A stretch of DNA of 62,124 bases from a bacterium HR15 (GTDB taxonomy: Bacteria > Armatimonadota > Fimbriimonadia > Fimbriimonadales > GBS-DC), in assembly GCA_002898555.1 (NCBI GenBank), contig BEHR01000021.1, positions 1 through 62,124 of the forward strand, in the 5' to 3' direction. The number at the start of each line of letters is the position of its first letter. The stretch's first letter is position 1. Of this stretch, positions 1-7,874 are shown one piece after another. The notes under the pieces were generated by a model, which searched no databases, was not told the origin of the DNA, and worked only from the letters and a program-made list of their open reading frames with translations. The translations under genes were made by a program, and so were the position numbers.

Positions 1-11
1 GCTAAAAAGGA

Positions 12-860
12 TTGCAAGCAAGGTACTCGATAAGGGCAGAATACCGCTACTGTAGGTCGATATTAGTGTGCGAGCAGGGTTTTCAGAGCGGTGTTTTGCA
101 GCAGAGTCGGGTACACTTGTTAGGTGGTAGAGGGATAGAGGCGGTGGTGGCGGTCAATCACGCGCAGGGCAATCAGGTGTCGCTTCGGTGGTTGCTGTAC
201 GATGGGCACGGCAACTTGGTGCGGACGATGTCGCCTGATTACCCCTTGTCTGGCTGGCAGTTTCGTGGGGTTTGGGGTGAGTTGCAGGGTGTTTTGGGCG
301 TAGGGCGTGGCTACTGTGCGAACTTGGGTCATCCAGAGGATGAGACGGGTTTAGTCTCTATGCGAGCGCGTTATTATGAGCCAGCGACGGGCAGGTTTCT
401 CAGTGAAGACCCTGCGCGGGATGGCGTGAACTGGTATCTGTATGCGGATGGGAATCCTATAGTTCTCGTTGATTCAACAGGACGCTTTGCGGACTTTATG
501 AGCGTTCTGACCTCCCTTCTTGAGACTGCTACGCTTGAAGGAAGAAGTGCAGCAACTGCGCAAGCTGTAGCACACTACGGAAAGCAAAGGATCCTGGATG
601 CGATTTCAGAGCATATCGGCTATATAACTGGCTATTTACTAGGAATGGAAATTGAACAATATGGCTATACCAAAGTTGGTCTCTTTTTTCGAGTCACGGA
701 TCCCATCACAGGAGGAATGCGGCAAATTCATATCGACTTTGTGGACCAGCATAGTCTTGGTGGTCCCCATATAGAATTTCAAGGCGTTGGTCATAGCCGA
801 GCAAGGCGATTTTTGGAAGGGCTCGGAGCAGGTTTAAGAGATGCCTTGGGATGGAGGTGA
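12..860 (+). CDS. RHS-repeat C-terminal fragment with variable tail
   Basis: RHS proteins are large secreted or surface beta-barrel shells whose variable C-terminus is often a toxin. Only the end of the shell is present here. A YD-type strand (YDGHGNLV, about residue 63) leads into the RHS core hallmark ETGLVSMRARYYEPATGRF (about residues 112-130) and then SEDPARDGVNWYLYADGNP. The roughly 125-residue tail after DSTGRF is not a family I recognise; it contains an IHIDFVDQH...GGPHIEF segment. A stop lies six bases upstream of the first usable start (TTG), so this is a 5'-truncated or displaced module, not a whole RHS gene. A small gene follows 3 nt downstream, the usual place for a cognate immunity gene. 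The RHS assignment is firm; a toxin function for the tail is inference. Confidence 0.8.
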   Translation: MQARYSIRAEYRYCRSILVCEQGFQSGVLQQSRVHLLGGRGIEAVVAVNHAQGNQVSLRWLLYDGHGNLVRTMSPDYPLSGWQFRGVWGELQGVLGVGRGYCANLGHPEDETGLVSMRARYYEPATGRFLSEDPARDGVNWYLYADGNPIVLVDSTGRFADFMSVLTSLLETATLEGRSAATAQAVAHYGKQRILDAISEHIGYITGYLLGMEIEQYGYTKVGLFFRVTDPITGGMRQIHIDFVDQHSLGGPHIEFQGVGHSRARRFLEGLGAGLRDALGWR

Positions 861-863
861 GTT

Positions 864-1097
864 ATGCTGAAAGTGTATTTTGATCCGCAAACCAGAGCGG
901 TTCTGATAGAGTTTGATCGACAGGGGCGTGAGCAGCTCAGGCTCTTGCTGGAGTATATTGACCGGCCCGGAGAGCATGAACATCTGCTACAAGGGATGGA
1001 TTTTCCGTACGGACTTGATGCTGGGACGGAAGAAAGTTTTTGGGGGGTGAGTGCTTTGGAATTACATCTTGGCTGGACCAAAGACGAAACAGATTAA
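864..1097 (+). CDS. Small acidic protein, candidate immunity partner of the preceding RHS tail
   Basis: A 77-residue soluble, acidic protein begins 3 nt after the RHS fragment, preceded by GGAGGTGAGTT. The layout (two short beta strands, a helix DRQGREQLRLLLEYI, then GEHEHLL and a Trp-rich end) loosely resembles small Imm32-type immunity proteins, but I cannot confirm a family. Position directly behind a polymorphic RHS C-terminus is the main argument for immunity. Its stop codon lies inside the left terminal repeat of the next element, so the 3' end may have been altered by insertion. Confidence 0.55.
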   Translation: MLKVYFDPQTRAVLIEFDRQGREQLRLLLEYIDRPGEHEHLLQGMDFPYGLDAGTEESFWGVSALELHLGWTKDETD

Positions 1098-1630
1098 GAG
1101 ACTGTCTTTCGCTCAAGGGGTATACTGTTCGCCAGGTGAGAACTGATGCAGCGGTTTAATTAAAAATGCGGTATTATCTGCCTGCTGGACCAAGTCGATC
1201 GGTTCGAACAGCAGGAGGACACCCTCTTGTTGACAGAACCCAACGCTACTATCCATCGCTTATGGATACAGCAATGCGTTCGGAGAGACCGAGTGTGCGG
1301 ATAGTCTGATAGCGGGGATTGCGCTGGAGCGGGGGCGGGTTTTGGGCACGGCGAATGTGCGTCATTTTTCACGAGTAGTCGCTTTAGGGTATCCGTTGCA
1401 GGTAGTGACCTGGCGTGAGGAGGGGACAGAGCCGTGGCTGTGGACTACACCTTGTCCTGGAACTCACACTGGAGGGCGAGCGTTCCCACGAGCCGACATG
1501 CGTAGCTAAGACAGTCCTGTTCCAGCACGGCGTCGGCTGGAACGGCTCGGTGGGAGCCTCGCCCTTCAAAATGCCCCAGCCTGAGTGCCTGCCCATCTCC
1601 TTGACCTCCGGTTTTTAAACAGTCTCTAAA
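1094..1630. mobile_element. TIR-bounded element, copy 1 (MITE-like)
   Basis: The segment starts with TTAAGAGACTGT (1094-1105) and ends with ACAGTCTCTAA (about 1619-1629), which are inverted copies of each other. The right part (about 1455-1630) is strongly similar to the element at 25981-26270, including GGAGGGCGAGCGT...CGAGCCGACATGCGT, TGGAACGGCTCGG and TGCCCATCTCCTTGA. No transposase is present. The left half holds a decayed PIN-domain gene not found in the second copy, so either the element captured DNA or another insertion split it. I infer a non-autonomous element mobilised in trans. Confidence 0.5.
1166..1509 (+). pseudogene. Decayed PIN-domain (VapC-like) toxin remnant
   Basis: From 1291 one frame reads ECADSLIAGIALERG then TANVRHFSRVVALGYPL, which matches the C-terminal half of PIN-domain ribonucleases (the acidic D before LIA, and the T-x-N-x-R-x-F strand). 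A stop at 1231 and a frame change separate this from upstream coding-like sequence starting near ATG 1166, and the 3' end runs into the repeat until TAA at 1507. No VapB-like antitoxin is visible. The gene is broken and presumably inactive. Confidence 0.45.
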
Positions 1631-1642
1631 CGACCATCCTAT

Positions 1643-2677
1643 TTAGGGAGCGACGCTCTGACGGATAACCAGCTCACCCCGGATGAGGCAGTTGCCGCGT
1701 TTGACCTCGCCAGTCGTCATCTGCTCCAGCAGCGCCTGGGCGGCATGATAGCCAATCTCATGGATGGGGTTGCGCACGGTGGTCAGGGGCGGGTTCGCCA
1801 GAGCTGCCAACGGTATATCATCGAAGCCAACCACCGAAAGGTCATCGGGCACACGCACCCCATGCTGCTGACACGCCTCCAGCACGCCCAGTGCCATCGG
1901 GTCGTTGCTGGCAATGATGGCTGTAAGCGGTGGGCGTACCCGCAATAGCTGTTCGGCAGCGAGGCGACCGCCTTCTTGAGTGTAGAAGCCACGGGCTAAC
2001 CATTCTGGACGGACACAAATCCCATGCGCTGCCATCGCCCGTCGATAAGCATGCTCACGCTGACGCGCACTCCACTGCTCTTCGGGCCCCTGCACGAAGC
2101 CGATGCGTCGATGCCCACGCTGAATCAACCAGCCCACCACCTCCGTTATCATGCCCTCACTGTCCGAATCCACACAATAGAAGCCCATCGATTCGGGGAG
2201 CGCACTGCCGACCACCACACATGGGAGCTGGGTATGCTCGTGCCATTCCAGCAGCGGACTGCCAATCAGCGGGGCAATCAGGATAGCACCGTCGATGGTG
2301 CCGTCATCGATCTGCGCCCAGAGCAGGCGCGGGTTCAAATCGCGTAGAGTGATAATCTTGATGTGGTAGCCCTCTGGGGTGAAACGGTCCACGACACCAT
2401 CCAACACGGCAGTTGCGTATTCGTTGCGTGTAAAGACGGCATGGGTCGGCTCCATCACGATGCCGATGGTTTGACTGCGACGAGCGGCGAGGCTGCGCGC
2501 GATACGGTTCGGACGGTAGCCTAATTGCCGCGCCACCTGCAGCACGCGCTCCACGGTTTCGGGGCTATGCAGCGTTGCCTTCGCGCCCAGAATGTTGGAT
2601 GCGGTGCCGATGGAAACACCCGCCTCGCGAGCAACCACCGCCAGCGTCGGACGCCTGCGCCTTTTGACCACGCTCAT
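1643..2677 (-). CDS. LacI-family transcriptional regulator
   Basis: A 344-residue DNA-binding repressor of the LacI/GalR family. The N-terminal helix-turn-helix and hinge are clear: [19 protein letters not shown] (about residues 9-27), then the hinge helix region [20 protein letters not shown]. The periplasmic-binding-protein-like effector domain includes [41 protein letters not shown] and [13 protein letters not shown], and ends normally. I chose ATG 2677 because an SD-like AGGTGG precedes it and the HTH starts right after; a longer frame exists upstream but would cross the promoter. It is divergent from alanine racemase. The palindrome between the two genes suggests autoregulation. The effector is probably a sugar by family habit, but no sugar operon adjoins it. 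Confidence 0.93.
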   Translation of the reverse strand: MSVVKRRRRPTLAVVAREAGVSIGTASNILGAKATLHSPETVERVLQVARQLGYRPNRIARSLAARRSQTIGIVMEPTHAVFTRNEYATAVLDGVVDRFTPEGYHIKIITLRDLNPRLLWAQIDDGTIDGAILIAPLIGSPLLEWHEHTQLPCVVVGSALPESMGFYCVDSDSEGMITEVVGWLIQRGHRRIGFVQGPEEQWSARQREHAYRRAMAAHGICVRPEWLARGFYTQEGGRLAAEQLLRVRPPLTAIIASNDPMALGVLEACQQHGVRVPDDLSVVGFDDIPLAALANPPLTTVRNPIHEIGYHAAQALLEQMTTGEVKRGNCLIRGELVIRQSVAP

Positions 2678-2696
2678 CGCCCTACCACCTCTTAAG

Positions 2697-2726
2697 ATTA
2701 TACTCACCTTGTCAGCAAGGTACAAT
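2697..2726 (-). promoter_or_regulatory. lacI-type promoter with palindromic operator candidate
   Basis: On the minus strand TTGTAC (2725-2720) and TATAAT (2702-2697) are separated by exactly 17 bp and lie just upstream of the regulator's SD. Within the spacer sits a perfect inverted repeat ACCTTG-TCAG-CAAGGT (2706-2721), a plausible operator for the LacI protein itself. On the plus strand GGTACAAT overlaps the same palindrome and can serve the alanine racemase gene, so one operator could control both directions. Confidence 0.65.
2721..2726 (+). promoter_or_regulatory. -10 element (GGTACAAT) of alr, leaderless-type
   Basis: TACAAT preceded by GG lies 9 nt before the GTG start of alanine racemase, with no SD between, so transcription would begin at or next to the start codon. 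No good -35 hexamer is seen. Confidence 0.45.
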
Positions 2727-2735
2727 CCAGCCAGT

Positions 2736-3896
2736 GTGGAAGCAAACAACTGGTTGGAAATCGATTTAGGGGCGCTGGTGCGCAATGCACGCCATCTGCA
2801 GACATTGATTGGCAGGCGCTGTGCGCTCTGGGCAGTGGTCAAAGCGGACGCCTACGGTCATGGCGCGATCCCCGTTGCCGATACCCTGCACCGTATGGGC
2901 ATTTCACTCTTCTGGGTTGCCTCGATCGGGGAGGCTATCGAACTTCGTGAGGCGGGCATCTTCGCGCCTATCGCGATGTTCTATCCACCACTCCGCGATG
3001 CCGACTGGGACGCGGTTATGCGCCATGGGCTGGAAGTGGTGATTGAAAGCGAGTCCGGCTATCGGGCAGCGTTGCAAGCCGCGGCACGCTGGAACAGAGC
3101 CGTTGATGCCCATCTGGAGATTGATACGGGCATGAGCCGACTGGGCTGGCGACCAGAGCAACTTCCCGACCTGCTTCAGCTCTGGCGTGCGGATCATCCG
3201 ATTCGCTGGCGAAGCGTGTTTACCCATTTTGCCTGCGCAGATAGTGATCAGGAGCTGACAAAGGAACAGCTTGAGCGGTTTTTGGCGGTTGTGGACAGGC
3301 TTCGGGCGGCAGGCTTCCCGGAGGTGCCGCTGCATGCCGCAGCAAGTGCAGGATTGCTGGCACTACCTGAAAGTCGGCTGAACGCGGTTCGGTGCGGCTT
3401 GCTCCTTTACGGCATCGTGCCCCTTTTCCGATACGGGGATTTCTCGTTTGTCCAAGAGGAGCTTGAACCCGTGTTGCGCTGGCGGGCGCGAGTGCTATCG
3501 GTGCGCACGATTCCCGCAGGACAGGGTGTGAGTTATGGCTGGCGATTCCGCGCGAAGCACCCAATGCGCGTCGCAACGCTCGGCGTGGGCTATGCGGATG
3601 GCTATCCCATTGCGCTGAGCGGGCGAACCGAGGTGCTTTTGCGCGGCAGGCGTATGCCCCAGATCGGGCGCATCTGCATGGATATGATGATGGTCGATGT
3701 CTCTGAGCTACCCGATGTGCAGCCTGGCGAGGTCGCTACGCTCATCGGCAAAGAGGGCGCAGCCTGCATTCGGGTGGAAGAGCTGGCGCATCGGTTGAAC
3801 ACCACACCCCACGAACTCACCACACGACTGGGAAAACGCCCCACACGCCAGATTCTGAAGCCTGCAGGTGAATTTTTCGAGCGAGATTCCGTATAA
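2736..3896 (+). CDS. alr: Alanine racemase
   Basis: PLP-dependent racemase interconverting L- and D-alanine for peptidoglycan synthesis in the cytosol. At 386 residues it has normal family length. The PLP lysine lies in VVKADAYGHG (about K36), the fold-type III TIM barrel follows (EIDTGMSRLGW, FTHFACAD), and the second catalytic base Tyr is in GQGVSYGWRF (about Y267). RVATLGVGYADGYP and GRICMDMMMVDV complete the C-terminal beta domain. I place the start at GTG 2736 because the protein then begins just before the conserved EIDLGALVRNA strand; the longer open frame upstream overlaps the divergent regulator and its promoter. A GGTACAAT box 9 nt before it suggests a leaderless message. Confidence 0.95.
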   Translation: MEANNWLEIDLGALVRNARHLQTLIGRRCALWAVVKADAYGHGAIPVADTLHRMGISLFWVASIGEAIELREAGIFAPIAMFYPPLRDADWDAVMRHGLEVVIESESGYRAALQAAARWNRAVDAHLEIDTGMSRLGWRPEQLPDLLQLWRADHPIRWRSVFTHFACADSDQELTKEQLERFLAVVDRLRAAGFPEVPLHAAASAGLLALPESRLNAVRCGLLLYGIVPLFRYGDFSFVQEELEPVLRWRARVLSVRTIPAGQGVSYGWRFRAKHPMRVATLGVGYADGYPIALSGRTEVLLRGRRMPQIGRICMDMMMVDVSELPDVQPGEVATLIGKEGAACIRVEELAHRLNTTPHELTTRLGKRPTRQILKPAGEFFERDSV

Positions 3897-3902
3897 TATC
3901 AT

Positions 3903-3927
3903 GGGAAAGCCCTCGTGAGGGATTTCC
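3903..3927 (+). terminator. Hairpin after alr
   Basis: GGAAAgCCCTC and GAGGGaTTTCC pair around a 2-nt loop just after the alr stop, followed by AGAATTTTCTT. It could terminate alr; the T tract is imperfect. Confidence 0.45.
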
Positions 3928-4029
3928 AGAATTTTCTTCTCCGGGTAGCCCAAAATTTTTTCTCTGGGGTACTCCGCGCAGCGGGGTCAGAGAAAAAATT
4001 TTGCCATCTGGGTCGGGAAGAAAATTCTG
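3927..4029. repeat. Nested inverted repeat (AAAATTTT palindrome family)
   Basis: Two perfect stems are nested. The outer stem is CAGAATTTTCTTC (3927-3939) with GAAGAAAATTCTG (4017-4029). The inner stem is AAAATTTTTTCTCTG (3952-3966) with CAGAGAAAAAATTTT (3988-4002). The sequence between the stems, CCATCTGGGTCGG, recurs beside related palindromes near 9.6, 33.6, 39.96 and 42.26 kb. No gene is visible in this gap. Confidence 0.75.
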
Positions 4030-4140
4030 CGTAAGCAACTTCTCATCGCTCAGTGCCGTCTAAGTCAATAGCAGGCACAAAAGGCCCTCACCGCTGGGCA
4101 AAAGAGCGTATCCTAAACCACTATAGGGAGGTCAAAAACG

Positions 4141-5043
4141 ATGGCGACATTCACACCGTACGAGGTCAGCATCATCCTGAGCCGATTGGCGGGCGAAAAG
4201 GCGGACCGGTTTCAGCAAGAGGTGCTTTATCCGCAGCTGGCTCGGGCGATGCGTTTGCGCGTCTCCAGCCCGCAGGAAGTGCGCGAGGCATTGGCAGATG
4301 CTTACTATGCCTTTCGCGCCATGCTGGGCTACTATGCTTTTGCGAAGCGGGGCAACGACCGAGAAGAGTATTCCGCGTTCGCGCTGCAAGCGCTGGAGCG
4401 TGCGCTGAAGGGCAAAAAGGAAAACTTCAGCGCGTTGCTGGCATCAGGTACTGCACCGCAGCAGCTGTGGGAGGCGTTCGTGCAGGTGTGTCAGGAACAT
4501 CAGCGTAAGGTGAATGAGCAACTCAATCGCGGGCTTATCGAAGGGCTGGCGGAATTCGCCACGCGCATCTATCAGGAGGACGAAATCGGCAACATCTGGA
4601 CAACCATCCATCAGGCGATTGTACGCAGCGGGCGTGTGGAACCGATCTACCAACAGATTACTGACATTCGGGGCATCGGTCCGAAGGTCGGCTCGCTGCT
4701 GCTGCGGGATATGGTTGCCCTCTACGAACTGGAGCCGCACATCGACCCAGCCGATTACCACTACCTGCAGCCCGTCGATACCTGGATTCGGCGTATCGGC
4801 CCGATGTTGACGGATGAACTGAACAACGATTCGGCGGACTGGATTATTGCGGGGAAGCTATCCAAGCTCTGCCGTCGCAATCGGGTCAGCGGAGTGCGTT
4901 TCAATCAAGGCGTGCAGTACCTGGCGATTGTGGAGGTGCGCAAACTGGATCTGTTGAAGGACTATCTGCACAAACTCGCGCAGAGCGTTCCTACCTCAAG
5001 CGCACCGCCACGCAGCAGCGCGAGCTTCACTTGGAGGCGATAG
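4141..5043 (+). CDS. Helix-hairpin-helix, HhH-GPD-like protein of unknown function
   Basis: A 300-residue soluble protein. Residues 1-150 are helical and unrecognised. Residues 173-191 read ITDIRGIGPKVGSLLLRDM, a helix-hairpin-helix with a Lys at the position used by bifunctional DNA glycosylases. About 25 residues later comes PVDTWIRRIG (D213), like the catalytic Asp loop PVDTH-x-R of HhH-GPD glycosylases. No Fe-S cysteine cluster follows. The start has a good SD (GGGAGG, about 8 nt). The architecture suggests DNA binding and perhaps base excision, but the N-terminal region matches no glycosylase I know, so substrate and activity are open. It is flanked by unrelated genes. Confidence 0.7.
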   Translation: MATFTPYEVSIILSRLAGEKADRFQQEVLYPQLARAMRLRVSSPQEVREALADAYYAFRAMLGYYAFAKRGNDREEYSAFALQALERALKGKKENFSALLASGTAPQQLWEAFVQVCQEHQRKVNEQLNRGLIEGLAEFATRIYQEDEIGNIWTTIHQAIVRSGRVEPIYQQITDIRGIGPKVGSLLLRDMVALYELEPHIDPADYHYLQPVDTWIRRIGPMLTDELNNDSADWIIAGKLSKLCRRNRVSGVRFNQGVQYLAIVEVRKLDLLKDYLHKLAQSVPTSSAPPRSSASFTWRR

Positions 5044-5097
5044 GGCTCCTTCGTTATTGCCCGCATGACCCAGCATGGCGCTTATAGGAGGGCGCGT

Positions 5098-5775
5098 TCA
5101 AGGCGACGCTTCGCCCATACCGAATACGCCCAGCATGCGAAGAATCTCTATGACAGATGGGCGCGGCGTATCAAAAAACAGCCACGGCGCCTCCAGCCAG
5201 AAGCCTGGGATAGCGGCCGATTCGAGCCTGCCTTCCGTCTGCTCAAACACCGTATGCCCCGATTCGCCCTTTCGCACCACGCGCACCACCTGTTCCTGCG
5301 GGTCTACCAGCCATAGTTCAGGCACACCGATCGAACGATAATCCACCTCCAACGCGCGCCATTCAGTGGGATTGTTTGTTTTGGAACGGATCTCCAGCAC
5401 CCAATCGGGCGCCTCCACAATAATCGGCTCCGTGATGATGTGGGCGCGTTCGTGGCGGATAAAAATCATATCGGGTAGGCGTGAGCGGAACTCGTTGATC
5501 TTGACCGCCGACCGCGAGCCAGAGACATAGCCTAACTGCTTTGCCTCCACATAGGTTCGCAGGATCGCCATCAACCATGCAAAAAGCTGCTCATGATGCC
5601 AGACCGCTGCCATCGTTCGCTCCACTAACACGCCGTCGACGAGTTCACACAGATCATCCTCGTCGGTAAAGCGTAAATACTCCTCTACCGTGAGCGGCTG
5701 GTTTGCTGCCCACATGCGAGGCGCCCGTTGACGCACGCGCCTGAGCTGCGCTCGCTTTGCTATCTGCTTGACCAT
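5098..5775 (-). CDS. Uma2-family restriction-endonuclease-like protein
   Basis: A 225-residue member of the Uma2 (DUF820) family, PD-(D/E)XK-fold proteins abundant in cyanobacteria and other multicopy genomes. Typical features are LTVEEYLRFTDEDDLCELVDGVLVE near residue 35, SAVKINEFRSRLPDMIFI, the catalytic-type strand DWVLEIRSKTN, and SIGVPELWLVDPQEQVV. The biological role of the family is unsettled. ATG 5775 is preferred over a longer frame because it lies 8 nt from a GGGTATACT box on the same strand (leaderless pattern) and upstream residues do not match the family. A second Uma2 gene lies at about 25.3 kb. Confidence 0.85.
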   Translation of the reverse strand: MVKQIAKRAQLRRVRQRAPRMWAANQPLTVEEYLRFTDEDDLCELVDGVLVERTMAAVWHHEQLFAWLMAILRTYVEAKQLGYVSGSRSAVKINEFRSRLPDMIFIRHERAHIITEPIIVEAPDWVLEIRSKTNNPTEWRALEVDYRSIGVPELWLVDPQEQVVRVVRKGESGHTVFEQTEGRLESAAIPGFWLEAPWLFFDTPRPSVIEILRMLGVFGMGEASP

Positions 5776-5782
5776 ATAACGA

Positions 5783-5816
5783 GAGTATACCCTGAGCCAC
5801 CGAATCGGGTATACTC
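5783..5816. promoter_or_regulatory. Divergent promoter pair in a perfect inverted repeat
   Basis: GAGTATACCC (5783-5792) and GGGTATACTC (5807-5816) are exact inverted copies separated by 14 bp. Each strand therefore presents GGGTATACT as a -10, one facing the Uma2 gene (leaderless spacing) and one facing icd (with a 22-nt leader containing GGAGG). The palindrome could also bind a regulator. Confidence 0.55.
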
Positions 5817-5838
5817 CACGCGACTGGAGGAACAAGCA

Positions 5839-7302
5839 ATGTCTTACATCACGGAAACAGGCAAGAAGTTAATCACGGTCATTCCGGGCGACGGGGTCGG
5901 ACCCGAGTGCATCAACTCAGCGCTGAGAATTCTGGAAGCGGTTGGCGCCCCCCTCGAGTGGGAAATTCGCGAGGCGGGCGCGAGCGTGTTCAAAAAAGGA
6001 CTGGAAAGCGGCGTGCCCCCTGAAACTATCGAATCGATTCGCAAGACGCGCGTCGTGCTAAAAGGACCGCTGGAGACACCCGTCGGCTATGGGGAAAAGA
6101 GCGCAAATGTCACCCTGCGCAAACTTTTTGAGACCTATGCCAATGTGCGCCCCGTGCGCGAAATGCCGAATGTGCCCACCCCTTACAGCGGGCGCGGCAT
6201 CGACCTCGTGGTGGTGCGCGAAAATGTGGAAGACCTCTACGCAGGCATCGAGCATATGCAGACACCGGGCGTGGCGCAAACACTGAAGCTCATCTCGCGC
6301 AAAGGCTGCGAGAAAATCGTGCGCTTCGCCTTCGAGCTGGCGCGTGCCGAGGGACGCAAAAAGGTTCACTGTGCCACTAAGTCCAACATCATGAAGTTCA
6401 GCGAAGGCATGCTAAAGCGTGTCTTTGAGGAGATTGCCCCCGAATACCCGGATATCGAAGCGAACCACATCATCGTGGATAACTGCGCCCATCAGCTGGT
6501 CAAACGCCCAGAGCAGTTCGAAGTGATAGTCACCACCAATATGAACGGTGACATTTTGAGCGACCTCACTTCCGCGCTGATTGGTGGATTGGGTTTCGCG
6601 CCCTCCGCCAACATCGGCAACGAAGTCGCCATCTTCGAGGCGGTGCACGGCTCCGCGCCCAAGTATGCGGGCAAAAATGTGATTAACCCGACCGCGGTGA
6701 TTTTATCAGCGGTGATGATGTTGCGCTATCTGGCCGAGTTCGAAGCCGCCGCGACTATCGAGAACGCACTGCTCTACACGCTGGAAGAGGGCAAGGTGCG
6801 CACAGGCGATGTGGTCGGATATGACCGCTGCAATACCACCACCGAATATACCGATGCGATTATCGCCAATCTCGGCAAGAAACCCAGCACAACCTTTGTG
6901 CGTGAGTATCGCCCCATTCGCCTGCCCCAGTTGCCACCTGACCCCGTGTATGTGCGTCCAAACATACGGCGCGTGATCGGGGTGGATGTGTTCGTGGAGA
7001 CCGAGCTGATGCCCGAGCCGCTGGGACAGTTGCTGGAGACGCTCGCCGCCGAATCCCCTTTTTACCTCAAAATGATCTCCAATCGCGGCACGAAGGTCTA
7101 TCCACCCACCGGCGCCATCACCGATGTGGTGGACCACTACCGTTGCCGGTTCCTGCTGCGCGATTCGCAAGGCGAAGCGACCGATACACAGATTCTCGAC
7201 CTGCTGCAGCGGATTGGCAGTCGCTTGCGCTGGATGCATTTAGAGAAACTCCAGGAGTTCAACGGGGCGATAGGCTTCACCAAAGCACAAGGCGAGGATT
7301 GA
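5839..7302 (+). CDS. icd: NADP-dependent isocitrate dehydrogenase, Thermus type
   Basis: Oxidative decarboxylation of isocitrate to 2-oxoglutarate in the TCA cycle. The 487-residue protein has the core isocitrate/isopropylmalate dehydrogenase fold and a C-terminal extension of about 140 residues like that of Thermus thermophilus IDH. Substrate motifs are KSANVTLRKLFETYANVRP, the tyrosine/lysine loops ENVEDLYAGIEHM and ATKSNIMKF, and metal site NMNGDILSDL. HGSAPKYAGKNVINPTA has the Lys-Tyr pair typical of NADP specificity. The extension includes GVDVFVE, LKMISNRGTKVYPPTG and VDHYRCRF, and ends TKAQGED. ATG 5839 follows GGAGGAACAAGCA. An inverted-repeat promoter lies upstream and a strong hairpin downstream, so it is likely monocistronic. 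Confidence 0.96.
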   Translation: MSYITETGKKLITVIPGDGVGPECINSALRILEAVGAPLEWEIREAGASVFKKGLESGVPPETIESIRKTRVVLKGPLETPVGYGEKSANVTLRKLFETYANVRPVREMPNVPTPYSGRGIDLVVVRENVEDLYAGIEHMQTPGVAQTLKLISRKGCEKIVRFAFELARAEGRKKVHCATKSNIMKFSEGMLKRVFEEIAPEYPDIEANHIIVDNCAHQLVKRPEQFEVIVTTNMNGDILSDLTSALIGGLGFAPSANIGNEVAIFEAVHGSAPKYAGKNVINPTAVILSAVMMLRYLAEFEAAATIENALLYTLEEGKVRTGDVVGYDRCNTTTEYTDAIIANLGKKPSTTFVREYRPIRLPQLPPDPVYVRPNIRRVIGVDVFVETELMPEPLGQLLETLAAESPFYLKMISNRGTKVYPPTGAITDVVDHYRCRFLLRDSQGEATDTQILDLLQRIGSRLRWMHLEKLQEFNGAIGFTKAQGED

Positions 7303-7332
7303 AACAAGGAATTTCTCACCCCAGAGGACACA

Positions 7333-7359
7333 GAGGGCATAGGAAGCTCCTATGCCCTC
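7333..7359 (+). terminator. Intrinsic terminator-like hairpin after icd
   Basis: A perfect 12-bp stem, GAGGGCATAGGA / TCCTATGCCCTC with loop AGC, lies 30 nt after the icd stop. The following CTTGATT is only weakly T-rich. Confidence 0.6.
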
Positions 7360-7409
7360 CTTGATTAAAAAAGGAACTTTTTGCCCCCTGAATCGTTCTT
7401 TCGCAACAA

Positions 7410-7874
7410 ATGGACAGGCGCGCGTTTTTGGAGCGAGCGGTCTGGCTTCTATCGGGCATGCTCAGCATGGCGCTCAGCGTACCGCTGGTGGGCTACCTCT
7501 TGGCGCCGCTCTGGCATCGGGAGCGACGCCGATATAGCGTTCGCCTGATGGCGGAGGAAGACCTACCTCTGGAGGGTGAGGTCGCCGAGGCGATCTATAC
7601 TGTCACCATGCGCGACGGCTGGCGAGAGCGGCGCGAGGTGCGGATCGCCTATGTGGTGAATCTGGGCGATCAGTTGCTCGTGCTATCCAACAGCTGCACG
7701 CATACCGGCTGTGGCGTGCGCTGGGTGGCAGAGCAAAGCAAGTTTGTCTGTCCTTGCCATGGGGGTGAATTCGACATGCAAGGGCGGGTGCTGAAAGAGC
7801 CGCCGCCTCGACCCCTGCGCCGACTCGCCCATCAGCGGAAGGAGGGCGCACTCTGGATCGAGGTGGAAGCGTGA
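7410..7874 (+). CDS. Rieske [2Fe-2S] protein of cytochrome bc complex
   Basis: Membrane-anchored electron carrier that oxidises quinol together with cytochrome b. The 154-residue protein has an N-terminal anchor (about residues 10-35, RRAFLERA then a hydrophobic stretch, with a twin-Arg-like start MDRRAFL) and a C-terminal Rieske domain. Cluster ligands are in CTHTGC (C96, H98) and CPCHGGEFD (C114, H117), with C101 and C116 as the usual disulfide pair. PPPRPLRRL is the Pro loop. The stop overlaps the next start (TGATG), so it is coupled to the cytochrome b gene, as expected for a bc complex operon. Confidence 0.93.
   Translation: MDRRAFLERAVWLLSGMLSMALSVPLVGYLLAPLWHRERRRYSVRLMAEEDLPLEGEVAEAIYTVTMRDGWRERREVRIAYVVNLGDQLLVLSNSCTHTGCGVRWVAEQSKFVCPCHGGEFDMQGRVLKEPPPRPLRRLAHQRKEGALWIEVEA

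Noticed and set aside
1094-1630. Full insertion sequence
   Set aside because: No transposase frame occurs within either TIR-bounded element.
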